NCBI GenBank assembly: GCA_018896765.1
Contig: JAHILZ010000092.1
Coordinates: 1 to 23,219, forward strand
DNA length: 23,219 bases
Source of the DNA: Patescibacteria group bacterium
GTDB taxonomy: Bacteria; Patescibacteriota; Minisyncoccia; JAHIHE01
Direction of reading: 5' to 3'
The position numbers and the translations under genes were made by a program. How positions within the stretch are numbered: the stretch's first letter is position 1; each line of letters opens with the position of its first letter. The notes under the pieces are model-generated. The model did no database searches, was not told the origin of the DNA, and saw only the letters and a program-made list of their open reading frames with translations. Shown here piece after piece: positions 13,860-21,255 of the stretch.

Positions 13860-15224
13860 TTATCCCCCGCCTAGCAATTTTTCATATTCTACCGCCCAAT
13901 CCATTACTCCTGTCCTGCTGGAATTCTTCGCGTACCAAGTATATTTTTGCCAATTGCTTCCGGCAAAATATCTTGCCGCGGCTTCATACTCGGCGTTATA
14001 ATCATGGCTGGCCACTCCCGGCACATTTAAAACATATAACGCCATAGCAGTCACCGCGTCGGTAATATTCCACGGATTAGGAGGATTATTCCCTGTAATA
14101 GCCGAAACCCTGTCTTTATAGCCAATCCATGTTGTCGGCATCATTTGCGCCGGTCCCATTGCGCCGCCCCAACCCGTATAACCTATCGGCTTTTTGCTTA
14201 CAGGCACGGTTTCAGGAAGTCCTAATTCATTGATTATCTCCAAAAAAGTCGGCTGCTGTTTGGGGCTCATATCGGTTTTATAATACCCGCTTCCCAGATT
14301 GGATCCTAAATTAGTTTCTACTTTTAAAATTCCAAGCAAATACGCCACTCTTACTCCTGTTATTGTTGAAACAAATTTTGCGGCGGCAATCGCCGTATCG
14401 GCATTGATCACCTGGCCGGCGATTTGCAATGATCTCAATTGAGCGATCATGGCCGGTAATAATTTTTCTCCTTTGGAAAGCTCCGCTTGAAGCGCTTTTT
14501 GCTCTTTAACCGTCAAATTTAAAATTTGCTGCTTCTGGTTTTTATTAACCTGCACGTCTTGCTTTTGATTCTCTCTCAAAGCTAAAAGATTATTTTTCTC
14601 TTCCTGCGCGCTAAGAAGATTCCCTTTATCTTTTTCCAGCTCTTGCTTGGCAAGCTTGATGCTTTCGATAGTGTTTTTGGCATTATCATTAATTTTTTCC
14701 AATCTTTGAAACTCGCTTAAAAAATCGCTCAACTGATCATACCCCAGCAAAACTTCTACCAGCGATTTATCTTGAGATATATAGATTGAACGGATCAGTT
14801 CCCCTAAAAATTCTTTCTGCTTGGCCAGATTTTGCTCATTGGCTAGTATTTTTTCCTCTGTTGACTTAATATCATAGCCAATTTTTTCAATCTCGATTTC
14901 GGTGCTATTAATCTCCAGTTTTAAAGCGTTAATCTTGCTGGTCAGTAAATTTACCTCTCTTGTAACAGTTTTTTTCTCGCTTTCTTTCTGTCCAATATCC
15001 GTCTTTAAATTTTCTATTTCTTTCCTTAAATTGGCAATTTGCTCTTCAAGCTGGGCCTTCTTGTCATCCAGCGCGGCTTGTTGTTCTGCTATTGTCGCGC
15101 CTTTTGTTGCGTCTGCCGAAGCGAAAAAAAACAAAAACAAAAAAGCGATTGCGGCGCTCGCAATTACTTTTTTGTCTAATCTTCTAAAAAACGGGAATGA
15201 ATGTTTTAGATAGTTTCTTAACAT
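13860..15224 (-). CDS. Secreted coiled-coil lytic murein transglycosylase
   Basis: A 454-residue envelope protein. An N-terminal signal/anchor (residues ~19-36, VIASAAIAFLFLFFF) is followed by a long CwlO/EnvC-like coiled coil (~45-260). The C-terminal domain (~275-450) is a lytic transglycosylase of lysozyme-like fold: catalytic Glu E303 in LLGILKVETNLGS, GAMGPAQMMPTTW (354-366) and a terminal AARYFAG repeat block. It would cleave peptidoglycan glycan strands, with the coiled coil acting as a regulator or placement arm as in divisome-linked hydrolases. It lies 22 bp after rplY on the same strand, has no Shine-Dalgarno, and ends at the hairpin 13793-13816. Confidence 0.88.
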   Translation of the reverse strand: MLRNYLKHSFPFFRRLDKKVIASAAIAFLFLFFFASADATKGATIAEQQAALDDKKAQLEEQIANLRKEIENLKTDIGQKESEKKTVTREVNLLTSKINALKLEINSTEIEIEKIGYDIKSTEEKILANEQNLAKQKEFLGELIRSIYISQDKSLVEVLLGYDQLSDFLSEFQRLEKINDNAKNTIESIKLAKQELEKDKGNLLSAQEEKNNLLALRENQKQDVQVNKNQKQQILNLTVKEQKALQAELSKGEKLLPAMIAQLRSLQIAGQVINADTAIAAAKFVSTITGVRVAYLLGILKVETNLGSNLGSGYYKTDMSPKQQPTFLEIINELGLPETVPVSKKPIGYTGWGGAMGPAQMMPTTWIGYKDRVSAITGNNPPNPWNITDAVTAMALYVLNVPGVASHDYNAEYEAAARYFAGSNWQKYTWYAKNSSRTGVMDWAVEYEKLLGGG

Positions 15225-15246
15225 AAAAAGATGTTAAGAGCTTAAT

Positions 15247-15954
15247 TTATTTCTTTTTTGATTCTTTTTTGACTTCCCTTTGCCCTTCTTTCTTGTCTTT
15301 CTTGCTGCCTTCCGCGACAACTTCTCCTTCCTTGAGCTTAATTCCTTCCACCGCCTGAACATTTTCCTCGGGCTTGCCTTCTACTTCTTCTTTTTCTTCT
15401 TTAGGCAAAATCGCGTTTGCCACAACCTGCATCTTATCCTCAATAAGAATTTCCACTCCGCCCCCAACCTTTAAATCTGAAATTCTGATTCTATCTTCGA
15501 ATGAATTCAAAACGGACAAATCCACTTCTATCTCATGGGGCAAATCGACGGGCAAGCATCTAACTTTGACATCTTCCATATTTTTAACCAAAACCCCGCC
15601 TTTATCTTTAACAGCGCCCGGTATTCCAATAAATTTTAATGGAATAGCAGCTTCGATTTTTTCATCCATCTTAACGGCATAAAAATCTACATGTATAAAC
15701 TGGTCGGATACGGGATCTTGCTGGTAGTCATAAATCAAAACCTGTTTTTTGCCGGAATTTAATTTAAGCGAAATAAGAGTATTGGTTCCGGCTTTTTTAA
15801 AAATCTTTTCAAAACTAAAAAGAGGGATTGCTATTGACTGGCTTTTCAAACCATGCCCGTAAACAACCGCGGGTATTACCCTTTCCATATTTGTTGATTT
15901 TCTGCTTTTACTTTTGACATCCCTTGATGCCGCCTCCAGGACAAAATTTTCCAT
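15247..15954 (-). CDS. rplY: 50S ribosomal protein L25 (Ctc form)
   Basis: Ribosomal protein bL25, binding 5S rRNA, in the long two-domain Ctc form. The N-terminal beta-barrel (residues ~1-90) shows IPAVVYGHG, LISLKL and VLIYDYQQDPVSDQFIHVDFYAV; the C-terminal TL5-like domain (~95-185) shows AAIPLKFIGIPGAVKDKGG and PHEIEVDLSVL. Residues ~186-235 are a Lys/Glu-rich disordered tail. It precedes the transglycosylase gene by 22 bp. No Shine-Dalgarno is visible before the ATG (preceding sequence AACATCAT). Confidence 0.93.
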   Translation of the reverse strand: MENFVLEAASRDVKSKSRKSTNMERVIPAVVYGHGLKSQSIAIPLFSFEKIFKKAGTNTLISLKLNSGKKQVLIYDYQQDPVSDQFIHVDFYAVKMDEKIEAAIPLKFIGIPGAVKDKGGVLVKNMEDVKVRCLPVDLPHEIEVDLSVLNSFEDRIRISDLKVGGGVEILIEDKMQVVANAILPKEEKEEVEGKPEENVQAVEGIKLKEGEVVAEGSKKDKKEGQREVKKESKKK

Positions 15955-15998
15955 ATGATGTTTTTAATTATTATTGATCAAAATATTAATCGATGCTT

Positions 15999-16328
15999 TC
16001 AAAATCTTTGCGCCTTCTCGCTAACCGATCGATTTTTAAAAGAGTTATAAATGGCTAAAATATCATCGGATGATATAATCCGTTCGCTCTTAATCATACC
16101 GATTTCCGCCGCGCTTAAATCAGTAATCATGCTAACCGCCATTATTCCCAAAGCTCCGGCGCTGATGGAAGAAACGATAGCGCTCTTGCAATGCGAACAA
16201 ACAAAATACAAAACGATCAGCCCTTCTTTTTTATCTACAATTCTTATTTCCTTAGGATTATAATGTTTATTGCAAAGAGGGCAATTAGCGAAAAATTTTA
16301 AATCTAGATTGGGATAAAACCTTTCCAT
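15999..16328 (-). CDS. Small zinc-ribbon protein, hypothetical
   Basis: A 109-residue protein with a clear four-cysteine zinc ribbon: CPLC (residues 16-19) and CSHC (44-47). After the ribbon come a short hydrophobic stretch (AIVSSISAGALGIMAVSMITDL, ~50-71) and a charged helix with SAAEIGMIKSERIISSDDIL. The hydrophobic stretch is probably too polar for a secure membrane call. The C-terminal part resembles segments that follow 'SxxE...' linkers in signalling proteins, but I do not recognise the family. It sits between rodA and rplY on the same strand. Confidence 0.75.
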   Translation of the reverse strand: MERFYPNLDLKFFANCPLCNKHYNPKEIRIVDKKEGLIVLYFVCSHCKSAIVSSISAGALGIMAVSMITDLSAAEIGMIKSERIISSDDILAIYNSFKNRSVSEKAQRF

Positions 16329-16367
16329 AATATTTTTGTATTTGGTTCGGGACTTGTGATTAATATG

Positions 16368-17498
16368 TTAACACTTTTGCTGATAGCTGTCAATTATATT
16401 ATCTTTTATTTTATATGACTCTTCGTTTCTAATAATGACATTTTGAATCAGCCCTATGGTTATAAAAGTAGCAACAAGGGAACTCCCTCCATAGCTTATA
16501 AACGGCAGAGGTATGCCGGTCACGGGCACAAGAGCAAGATTTGAAGCTATATTTATGAAAAAACCGCTAAAAATCATCACTCCGCCGCCAAAAATCAATA
16601 ATTTGCCGAAAGAATCGTTAATTTTTTTTATCACTGAAAATATTTGCCGAAAAACACAAGTAAAAATAATAAAAAGCATGGTCACCCCCAAAAACCCGGA
16701 CTCTTCGGCGATAGCGGCAAAAATAAAATCGGAATATTTTTCCGGCAAAAAATTAAGCTGGCTTTGAGTGCCGCGGCCGAACCCTTTCCCCAATAACCCG
16801 CCGGATCCGATAGCAATTTTTGACTGGATAATATTATATCCTCTCTTTTGAGGATCTTTGTAAGGATCCATGAAAATAAAAATGCGATCTTTTTGATAAT
16901 CCTTAAAAACATACCCCCAGGAAAAAGCCCCGCTAATTGCCAATACCAATGCCAAAACAACAAAATGCTTGAATTTTAATCCGGCGGCTACCGACATTGA
17001 AACCCAAATAATCACAAAAATCGCCGCCATTCCCATATCGGGCTGCAAAGCGATAAGCGCAATAAAAATTACGGCATAAATGCTTGAAATGATCACATGC
17101 TTAAAATCGCCGATATCCCTGGTTGAAAAATACTTAGCCAAGCTTACCACTAAAATTATTTTAATGAATTCCGTCGGCTGAAAACTAAAACTTCCAAAAT
17201 CGAACCAGCTATAAACCCCCCTGATCATGGAAGCGGTCGCGATTGTTAAAATCAAAAATAATACCGCTCCCAAATATAAAATTCCGCTATAAGTTCTTAG
17301 CATCCTGTAATCCATCATTAAAATAATCACCGCCATTAAAATAAAGCCGATAACGGAAAAAATCGCCTGCTTTTGAAAATTTACAATTTTCGTACTGTCA
17401 AAAGAAGTGCTGTAGATAGCCGCAAGCCCAAAAACAACCAATATAATCACTAAGATAAGCAAAAACCAGTCTATATTTTTTATAGATCCTATATTCAT
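16368..17498 (-). CDS. rodA: SEDS peptidoglycan glycosyltransferase RodA
   Basis: A 376-residue SEDS-family integral membrane protein that polymerises lipid II into glycan strands with a cognate class B PBP. About ten membrane segments are apparent. Signature motifs: SWFDFGSFSFQPTEFIKI (~95-113), the extracellular loop with KDPQKRGYNIIQSKIAIGSGGLLGKGFGRG (split across ~216-246, containing the catalytic-region residues), FLPEKYSDFIFAAIAEE (~252-268) and the C-terminal GIPLPFISYGGSS (~330-342). The DYQKDRI and MDPYKDP pieces favour RodA over FtsW. The sequence is complete. No PBP gene is present in the window. No Shine-Dalgarno precedes the ATG at 17498. Confidence 0.93.
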   Translation of the reverse strand: MNIGSIKNIDWFLLILVIILVVFGLAAIYSTSFDSTKIVNFQKQAIFSVIGFILMAVIILMMDYRMLRTYSGILYLGAVLFLILTIATASMIRGVYSWFDFGSFSFQPTEFIKIILVVSLAKYFSTRDIGDFKHVIISSIYAVIFIALIALQPDMGMAAIFVIIWVSMSVAAGLKFKHFVVLALVLAISGAFSWGYVFKDYQKDRIFIFMDPYKDPQKRGYNIIQSKIAIGSGGLLGKGFGRGTQSQLNFLPEKYSDFIFAAIAEESGFLGVTMLFIIFTCVFRQIFSVIKKINDSFGKLLIFGGGVMIFSGFFINIASNLALVPVTGIPLPFISYGGSSLVATFITIGLIQNVIIRNEESYKIKDNIIDSYQQKC

Positions 17499-17646
17499 TT
17501 TAATTTTTTAACCGCTAAAAAGCGATATTTTTCGCTAATTTTTAATTTTGAATTCTGAATTTCGAATGAATGGCTTAATTTTGAAGCATTAAATCATTCA
17601 ATCCCGAATACTCGGGACAAAATTGGAAATTCAAAATTTTACCTTA

Positions 17647-18504
17647 TTATCGATACTCGCGAATTTTATCGCCTGTGCCGAAACGGCTCATGAAATTTTG
17701 AGAATCGAATATATTTGTCGTTGCTTTAAAATCTGTGTTAAAAACTTCTTGCTGAAGCGCGGTATTCCAAAATAAGCGGAAAAGCTGCTCTTCTCCGGAA
17801 CGCATTGTTCTCCGATCGGAAACATTCACCGCCACGGGTTCATTATTTTCATCAAAAAGAACAACCTTAATATCAATTTTATCAAAATCATAAGTGGTGG
17901 CATTCGTCAAAATCGCGGAGACCGACGGAAGGCCATTTTCATTCTTGGCAACATATCTTTTTTCCCTAAAAGAAAGCGATAGCGATAAATTATTATAAAC
18001 AGAACTTACGCTAGCCCATTTCTGGCCTTCCTTTATAATATTTAATTCCGCCGGGTTCACGGGAATTTTATCCGTCTTAATAGATGGAATAATTATGTAA
18101 TCATAAGTATCGGGAAGAAGATATGATGATCCGCTTTTCTCAATAACCACATTGCCATTGCTATCTCGCGCGACAAAATCATATTTAAATTCGGCAACGC
18201 CCCAGTATAAATTGGAGTTGATTATTTTTGCCGCTAAGTCATAAACACCCGCGTCGCTATTAATCACTCTGGCCCAAGCGACCTCGATCGGTTTTGTGTC
18301 GTCCGGCGGAGAAGACGGAAGGCATTCAATATTGCACACGTTGCCGCAATCAACGCCATCCTCGCCTTGATTTTGAATATTATCAACGCAGGTCGGCAAA
18401 GTAGGAAAATATGCCTTAAAAACATAATACGAAAACCCCGCGATAAAAAATAAAAATATCCCTCCAAATAATAATTTGCGAAAAATTCTGCCAAATAAAG
18501 TCAT
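17647..18504 (-). CDS. Single-pass membrane-anchored protein with Cys motif
   Basis: A 285-residue envelope protein. One membrane segment (~10-29, LLFGGIFLFFIAGFSYYVF) follows a basic N-terminus. Next is a Cys-rich segment (38-62) of the CxDNIQNQGEDGVDCG..C..EC type, a short motif found at the surface-exposed start of many bacterial extracellular proteins and possibly Ca-binding or disulfide-bonded. The rest (~70-285) is beta-rich, with repeated immunoglobulin-like patterns (DLAAKIINSNLYWG, and later SVSAILTNATTYDFDKIDIKVVLFD), as in adhesin-like or FxLYD-type domains. Function unknown. It has an extended -10 promoter at 18626-18634 and a ~115-nt leader made of the cruciform-like repeat 18512-18620. 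Confidence 0.82.
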   Translation of the reverse strand: MTLFGRIFRKLLFGGIFLFFIAGFSYYVFKAYFPTLPTCVDNIQNQGEDGVDCGNVCNIECLPSSPPDDTKPIEVAWARVINSDAGVYDLAAKIINSNLYWGVAEFKYDFVARDSNGNVVIEKSGSSYLLPDTYDYIIIPSIKTDKIPVNPAELNIIKEGQKWASVSSVYNNLSLSLSFREKRYVAKNENGLPSVSAILTNATTYDFDKIDIKVVLFDENNEPVAVNVSDRRTMRSGEEQLFRLFWNTALQQEVFNTDFKATTNIFDSQNFMSRFGTGDKIREYR

Positions 18505-18511
18505 AAAATTT

Positions 18512-18620
18512 AAGTTAAAAATTCAAAGTGAAAAGTTTAAAATTTAGGCGCTTGCCGGCAAGCAAGTTCCATGAAGCGGAACTCATTAACTTTTAACTTT
18601 CAACTTTGGACTTTTAGCTT
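18512..18620. repeat. Large cruciform-like repeat with two apical hairpins
   Basis: Imperfect outer arms of AAGTTAAAA/TTTTAACTTT type (18512-18545 and 18584-18620) enclose two perfect hairpins: GCTTGCCGGCAAGC (18550-18563) and AGTTCC-atgaagc-GGAACT (18565-18583). It lies in the untranslated leader of the 17647-18504 gene. The arm sequence resembles that of the 23S rRNA hairpin at 21847-21930. Confidence 0.6.
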
Positions 18621-18625
18621 GTTTT

Positions 18626-18634
18626 ATTATACCA
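18626..18634 (-). promoter_or_regulatory. Extended -10 promoter for the membrane-anchored gene
   Basis: Minus strand TGGTATAAT, a TGn-extended consensus -10, with a poor -35 (TTTGCG about 16 bp upstream) that overlaps the T-run of the preceding terminator. Confidence 0.55.
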
Positions 18635-18640
18635 CAAAAT

Positions 18641-18660
18641 AAAAAAACGCAAAAATGCGC
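18641..18660 (-). terminator. Intrinsic terminator of the proposed ncRNA
   Basis: Minus strand GCGCA-ttt-TGCGT followed by seven T (18647-18641). Confidence 0.75.
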
Positions 18661-19293
18661 TCTTAAATCAATATCCCCGCATTGATATTTTCCTTCCTTT
18701 TTCTAAAACGCAACTTATTTATCTCTGCCTTTCAATCTGTCATCGCGTAAAGCTACGACGGACAACGCAAGATTTTCTGCATAACTGCTGTTACGGTTTA
18801 GAAAAAAGCGGAAAATATGTTTTTTCTTAATAAAGAGCGTATGATACCCAAGAATTACCCTCGGTACATACACGCGCTCTCTATCAAAATAGGCGGTTGA
18901 GAGAAAACCTCAATCTCATAAATAATTATAATTTTGAGGAGATCTCTTAACTGCCCATCAATACATAACTAATATAACAAATATGCCTATTTTTTGCTTT
19001 ATTTAAGCCAAAAAAGCTTTCTCTCTTCTTGTCTATTTATTTTTAAACGATCTTTTTTAATAACTGCTTTCTCCTTGCCGCTTTCCGCTGTCTACCCGGA
19101 TTCTACTCTGAATTCGAACACCTATCTTTCTTTTTAGTAAAGAATTTATAGAATATTTTTATTTTATTAAATTCGAATAATGCTTTATTAAATAGTATTT
19201 TCGAGACTTAATTTACTAAAAATGTTTCTATCTTCTTACTAATTAGATTTTTCAGGGTGTTCGAATTGACCCTAGCGGGCGGGTAATCATTAA
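18641..19293 (-). ncRNA. Proposed large structured noncoding RNA, unidentified
   Basis: No ORF of note lies in 18505-19349, yet the stretch is bounded by a consensus promoter and an intrinsic terminator and is full of nested inverted repeats. Domain I: TACCCG/CGGGTA (19093-19098 / 19280-19285), AATTCGAACACC/GGTGTTCGAATT (19111-19122 / 19256-19267, perfect 12 bp), TTTTTAGTAAA/TTTACTAAAAA (19131-19141 / 19212-19222). Domain II: AAAATAGGC/GCCTATTTT (18886-18894 / 18985-18993) enclosing GGCGGTTGAGAG/CTCTTAACTGCC (18892-18903 / 18944-18955). Hairpin III: about 18834-18881, arms GAGCG..TATG..TACC and GGTACATA..CGCTC. Domain IV: ATATTTTCC..CTTTTTCTAAA / TTTAGAAAAA..GGAAAATAT (about 18683-18710 / 18797-18822). 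Conserved RNase P, tmRNA, SRP or 6S motifs were not found. Minus strand is chosen from promoter and terminator; one helix (domain II) would pair better on plus. Confidence 0.6.
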
Positions 19294-19299
19294 TTAACC

Positions 19300-19327
19300 A
19301 GTATAGCATACAATAGGATTTTGTCAA
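19300..19327 (-). promoter_or_regulatory. Consensus promoter of the proposed ncRNA
   Basis: Minus strand TTGACA (19327-19322), 16-bp spacer, TATACT (19305-19300). The nearest downstream coding start on this strand is ~800 bp away, so it most simply serves the structured region. Confidence 0.72.
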
Positions 19328-19349
19328 TAGCTAAAATTAAAAAAGGGTC

Positions 19350-20135
19350 TCAGTCGCCTATGATGCTCGAAACCCCTAAATTCCATATTTTATCATATTG
19401 GGCATAATTGTCGGGAAAAAAATATTTCTCTAAATATAAAACTATATCCTCCTCCTTAATCTTAAAATCAAATTGCCTTACTGACAAAAGAGAAATGATT
19501 TCTTTCGTTTCTTTTTTGTTTCCATTGTTAAGATCCGTATGAATATCTATTACCGATTTTTCTATCGCTTGCAATAATTGCGCCTTGTTCTCTTTGAATT
19601 CGAAATTATTTTCCACCTTTTCTCTTACCACGCACAAAAGAAAATTTATTAAATATAGTTTTTTACTATACCATCGAAACTGATATCGAATATTAATATT
19701 CCGATAATGATCAATGGCATAACTATCATCAATAAATAACGATGAAAATAAAAAAATAATTTCGGAAGGAGAAAGTCTGTTGAAACCCAACAAATTAAAA
19801 AAACAATACGCCGGCATAAATACTTTTTTATGTTGCTTAAGATTTTCCGGCAAGATCTTAAAAAAATCTTTCATTTTATTTTCATATTGATCTTTTTTGC
19901 CTCTTGCATGCGCCCATACTGCTGTTTTCAGCAATCTTTCCCAGTGCCCTGTCCAAACATGATGAATATTTTCTAATTTTATCTCTGTATCTTTTGTTTT
20001 TACACTAAGAAGATTTTGCATATTTTCTAATTTTACTTCTTCTGTTTCTAAAAGATATTCGATAAACTCAAAAAATTCAATGACATCGCATTCTGTAAAA
20101 ATTTCATAACCCGCTTCTCTTGCCAATTCTTTCAC
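19350..20135 (-). CDS. Hypothetical protein, ~260 aa
   Basis: I do not recognise the family. It is a soluble, largely helical protein rich in aromatic residues (YRNINIRYQFRWYSKKLYLINFLL, split by charged turns), with an internal short repeat VKLENMQNL / IKLENIHHV near residues 34-59 and a Trp/His pair (HHVWTGHWERLLKTAVWAHAR, ~58-78). The longest frame begins GTG at 20135, but that GTG lies inside the Shine-Dalgarno-like AAAGAGGTG; a TTG at 20126, 6 nt after it, is a better-placed start. It has a TTGACT-17-TAAAAT promoter whose -35 is the edge of repeat copy B, and its leader contains GGAGGAA followed by a three-codon ORF (ATG AAC CCT TAA). Confidence 0.75.
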   Translation of the reverse strand: MKELAREAGYEIFTECDVIEFFEFIEYLLETEEVKLENMQNLLSVKTKDTEIKLENIHHVWTGHWERLLKTAVWAHARGKKDQYENKMKDFFKILPENLKQHKKVFMPAYCFFNLLGFNRLSPSEIIFLFSSLFIDDSYAIDHYRNINIRYQFRWYSKKLYLINFLLCVVREKVENNFEFKENKAQLLQAIEKSVIDIHTDLNNGNKKETKEIISLLSVRQFDFKIKEEDIVLYLEKYFFPDNYAQYDKIWNLGVSSIIGD

Positions 20136-20178
20136 CTCTTTTTAAAAAATTTAAGGGTTCATTTCCTCCATTGATTTT

Positions 20179-20207
20179 ATTTTACACGCAAACAAAAAAG
20201 TAGTCAA
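20179..20207 (-). promoter_or_regulatory. Promoter of the 260-aa gene, -35 provided by repeat copy B
   Basis: Minus strand TTGACT (20207-20202), 17-bp spacer, TAAAAT (20184-20179). The TTGAC is the terminal part of the palindromic element at 20203-20269. Confidence 0.65.
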
Positions 20208-20269
20208 CCCCGTTAAATAAAATTCTATAGAATTTTGGATTGTTCTGCAATCCATTTAACTGGGTCAAC
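20203..20269 (+). repeat. Three-way-junction palindromic element, copy B
   Basis: Outer arms CCCCGTTAAAT (20208-20218) and ATTTAACTGGG (20254-20264) enclose AAAATT-ctatag-AATTTT (20219-20236) and GGATTG-ttctg-CAATCC (20237-20253). It aligns, on the opposite strand, with copies at 172-236 and 21539-21604. Confidence 0.8.
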
Positions 20270-20375
20270 CCCCGTTAGAAGTTTTAAACGACAATAACTA
20301 TAAATAAAGAATATTTGATAAATCCTCGCTTGAACAATAAACAATTTGTAAAAATTTTTTGAACTTCTAGCGGGG
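20270..20375. repeat. Inverted-repeat-bounded unit directly abutting copy B
   Basis: CCCCGTTAGAAGTT (20270-20283) and AACTTCTAGCGGGG (20362-20375) are 14-bp terminal inverted repeats with one mismatch, enclosing ~78 bp of A+T-rich DNA without an ORF. It starts where copy B ends and shares its CCCCGTTA edge. It occupies the 3' flank of the 20387-20971 gene and may serve as its 3' structure. Confidence 0.65.
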
Positions 20376-20386
20376 TAAAAAAAATA

Positions 20387-20971
20387 TTAAAAATACCGAT
20401 ATGTTAAAAAATTATAGCGGTTTTCGCTTTTTGAGCAAAAAAAGGAAGGGGTTTTCCCTTCTATATATTTACCATTCGATATAATTTTTTCCATACATTC
20501 TTTTATATATTTAACTATATCGTATTGGGTTAGTATTGATGGATCGTCAAGAAGTATATTTTCATTCCTAAAATACCATTTTTTATTATCGTTTTTTTCC
20601 GCCTTGTTTAAACTTTCAACAAGGGATCTCAAAAAAAATTTTCTTATACCCACCCACTCGATATCCTTTTCAGACCACTTGCCGCTTCTAACTAATTTCA
20701 TTGAAATAATCGCTTTTAAAATATTACCTGCATCATTGCTTATTTTTAAAGCAACTATCAAATCCGGCCTTTTCTTGTATATCTTGTCTTTTTTTTCTGA
20801 CAATGCCTGAATATTCGGCAAAGATTCTTTGCTTACGGAAAAAATTACAAACATTCTCTCTTCGCTTCCATAAACTGGAAAATTGTGCCAATGCCCTCCG
20901 CTTATCTCAAAGGGCAATCCTAACGCTTTTTTTTGATTCACATCTCTTGTGCGTGATAAAGAACAGCTCAA
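20387..20971 (-). CDS. Hypothetical protein, 194 aa, TTG start
   Basis: I do not recognise the family. Predicted alpha/beta with strands RMFVIFSVS and RPDLIVALKI, a following helix (NDAGNILKAIISMKLVR), a segment SEKDIEWVGIRKFFLRSL, and a helical C-terminal part (YDIVKYIKECMEKIISNGKYI). The N-terminus carries two cysteine/serine-rich turns and GGHWHNFPVYG. The start is TTG at 20971, set by AAGGAGGTG 5 nt upstream. An eight-codon ORF overlaps this start (see the next entry). Promoter with an operator-like palindrome is at 21030-21057. Complete expression signals are unusual for this window and suggest tight regulation or transfer. Confidence 0.78.
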   Translation of the reverse strand: MSCSLSRTRDVNQKKALGLPFEISGGHWHNFPVYGSEERMFVIFSVSKESLPNIQALSEKKDKIYKKRPDLIVALKISNDAGNILKAIISMKLVRSGKWSEKDIEWVGIRKFFLRSLVESLNKAEKNDNKKWYFRNENILLDDPSILTQYDIVKYIKECMEKIISNGKYIEGKTPSFFCSKSENRYNFLTYRYF

Positions 20972-20994
20972 AACAACACCTCCTTATTATTCAT
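20968..20994 (-). CDS. Eight-codon leader peptide overlapping the 194-aa gene start
   Basis: ATG AAT AAT AAG GAG GTG TTG TTT TGA encodes MNNKEVLF. It has its own strong site, AGGAGG, 6 nt before the ATG. Its stop TGA (20970-20968) overlaps the TTG start of the downstream gene (TTGA), and its codons 4-6 contain the Shine-Dalgarno of that gene. This geometry suits translational coupling. A 7-bp hairpin, AACGATT-aata-AATCGTT (21007-21024), lies just upstream of its ribosome binding site. Confidence 0.5.
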   Translation of the reverse strand: MNNKEVLF

Positions 20995-21029
20995 TTTATT
21001 CCTCCTAACGATTTATTAATCGTTAAGTA

Positions 21030-21057
21030 ATTTTATCTTATTATAGATAAATGTCAA
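21030..21057 (-). promoter_or_regulatory. Promoter with operator-like palindrome for the 194-aa gene
   Basis: Minus strand TTGACA (21057-21052), 16-bp spacer, TAAAAT (21035-21030). TTATCT-ataata-AGATAA (21050-21033) is a perfect 6+6 palindrome filling the spacer and overlapping the -10, as expected of a repressor site. Confidence 0.65.
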
Positions 21058-21077
21058 GCATTTGCGCATCATACACA

Positions 21078-21102
21078 AAAACCCCCATTTCTGGAGGTTT
21101 TT
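21078..21102 (-). terminator. Terminator after 5S rRNA
   Basis: Minus strand AACCTCC-agaaat-GGGGGTTTTT, a 7-bp stem with one G-T pair and a T-run, 9 bp after the 5S 3' end. A T-run is also present on the plus strand. Confidence 0.8.
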
Positions 21103-21110
21103 AATGATAA

Positions 21111-21228
21111 TGCCCCGGCGCTGGCCTACTCTTGCCGGTAAACCGACTACCATCGGCGCTGGTAACTTTCACGACTCTGTTCGGAATGGGAAGAGGTGGT
21201 ACATTACCGCCATTATAGCACCGGGGCA
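21111..21228 (-). rRNA. rrf: 5S ribosomal RNA
   Basis: A 118-nt 5S rRNA. Terminal helix TGCCCCGG/CCGGGGCA closes the molecule; internal conserved pieces include CCATTCCGAACAGAG (loop C region), GTGAAAG, AGCGCCGATGGTAGT and GGCAAGAGTAGG. It is separated from the 23S gene by ~540 bp containing a small ORF with its own promoter, so it may not be processed from the same precursor as 23S. bL25, its binding protein, is encoded at 15247-15954. Confidence 0.96.
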
Positions 21229-21255
21229 AATTCCAGTCCTTAAGGACTGGAATTT
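21228..21255. repeat. 28-bp perfect palindrome at the 5' edge of the 5S gene
   Basis: AAATTCCAGTCCTT and its exact complement AAGGACTGGAATTT, centred at 21241/21242. It lies between the 61-aa ORF and the 5S gene on the minus strand; a processing stem or end-of-mRNA hairpin is plausible. Confidence 0.8.

Noticed and set aside
19245..19275. tRNA T-arm suggested by AGGGTGTTCGAATTGACCCT
   Set aside because: The loop would be 10 nt, the stem pairs are wrong for a T-arm, and no acceptor, anticodon or D arm fits nearby. No tRNA gene was found in the window.
18641..19293. RNase P RNA, tmRNA or SRP RNA
   Set aside because: I looked for GAGGAAAGTCCGG, ACAGAA..GGCTTA, a tRNA-like end with an ALAA-type tag, and GGTCAGG..GGAAGCAGC on both strands and did not find them. 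The TTCGAA pieces are part of a long helix, not a T-arm.
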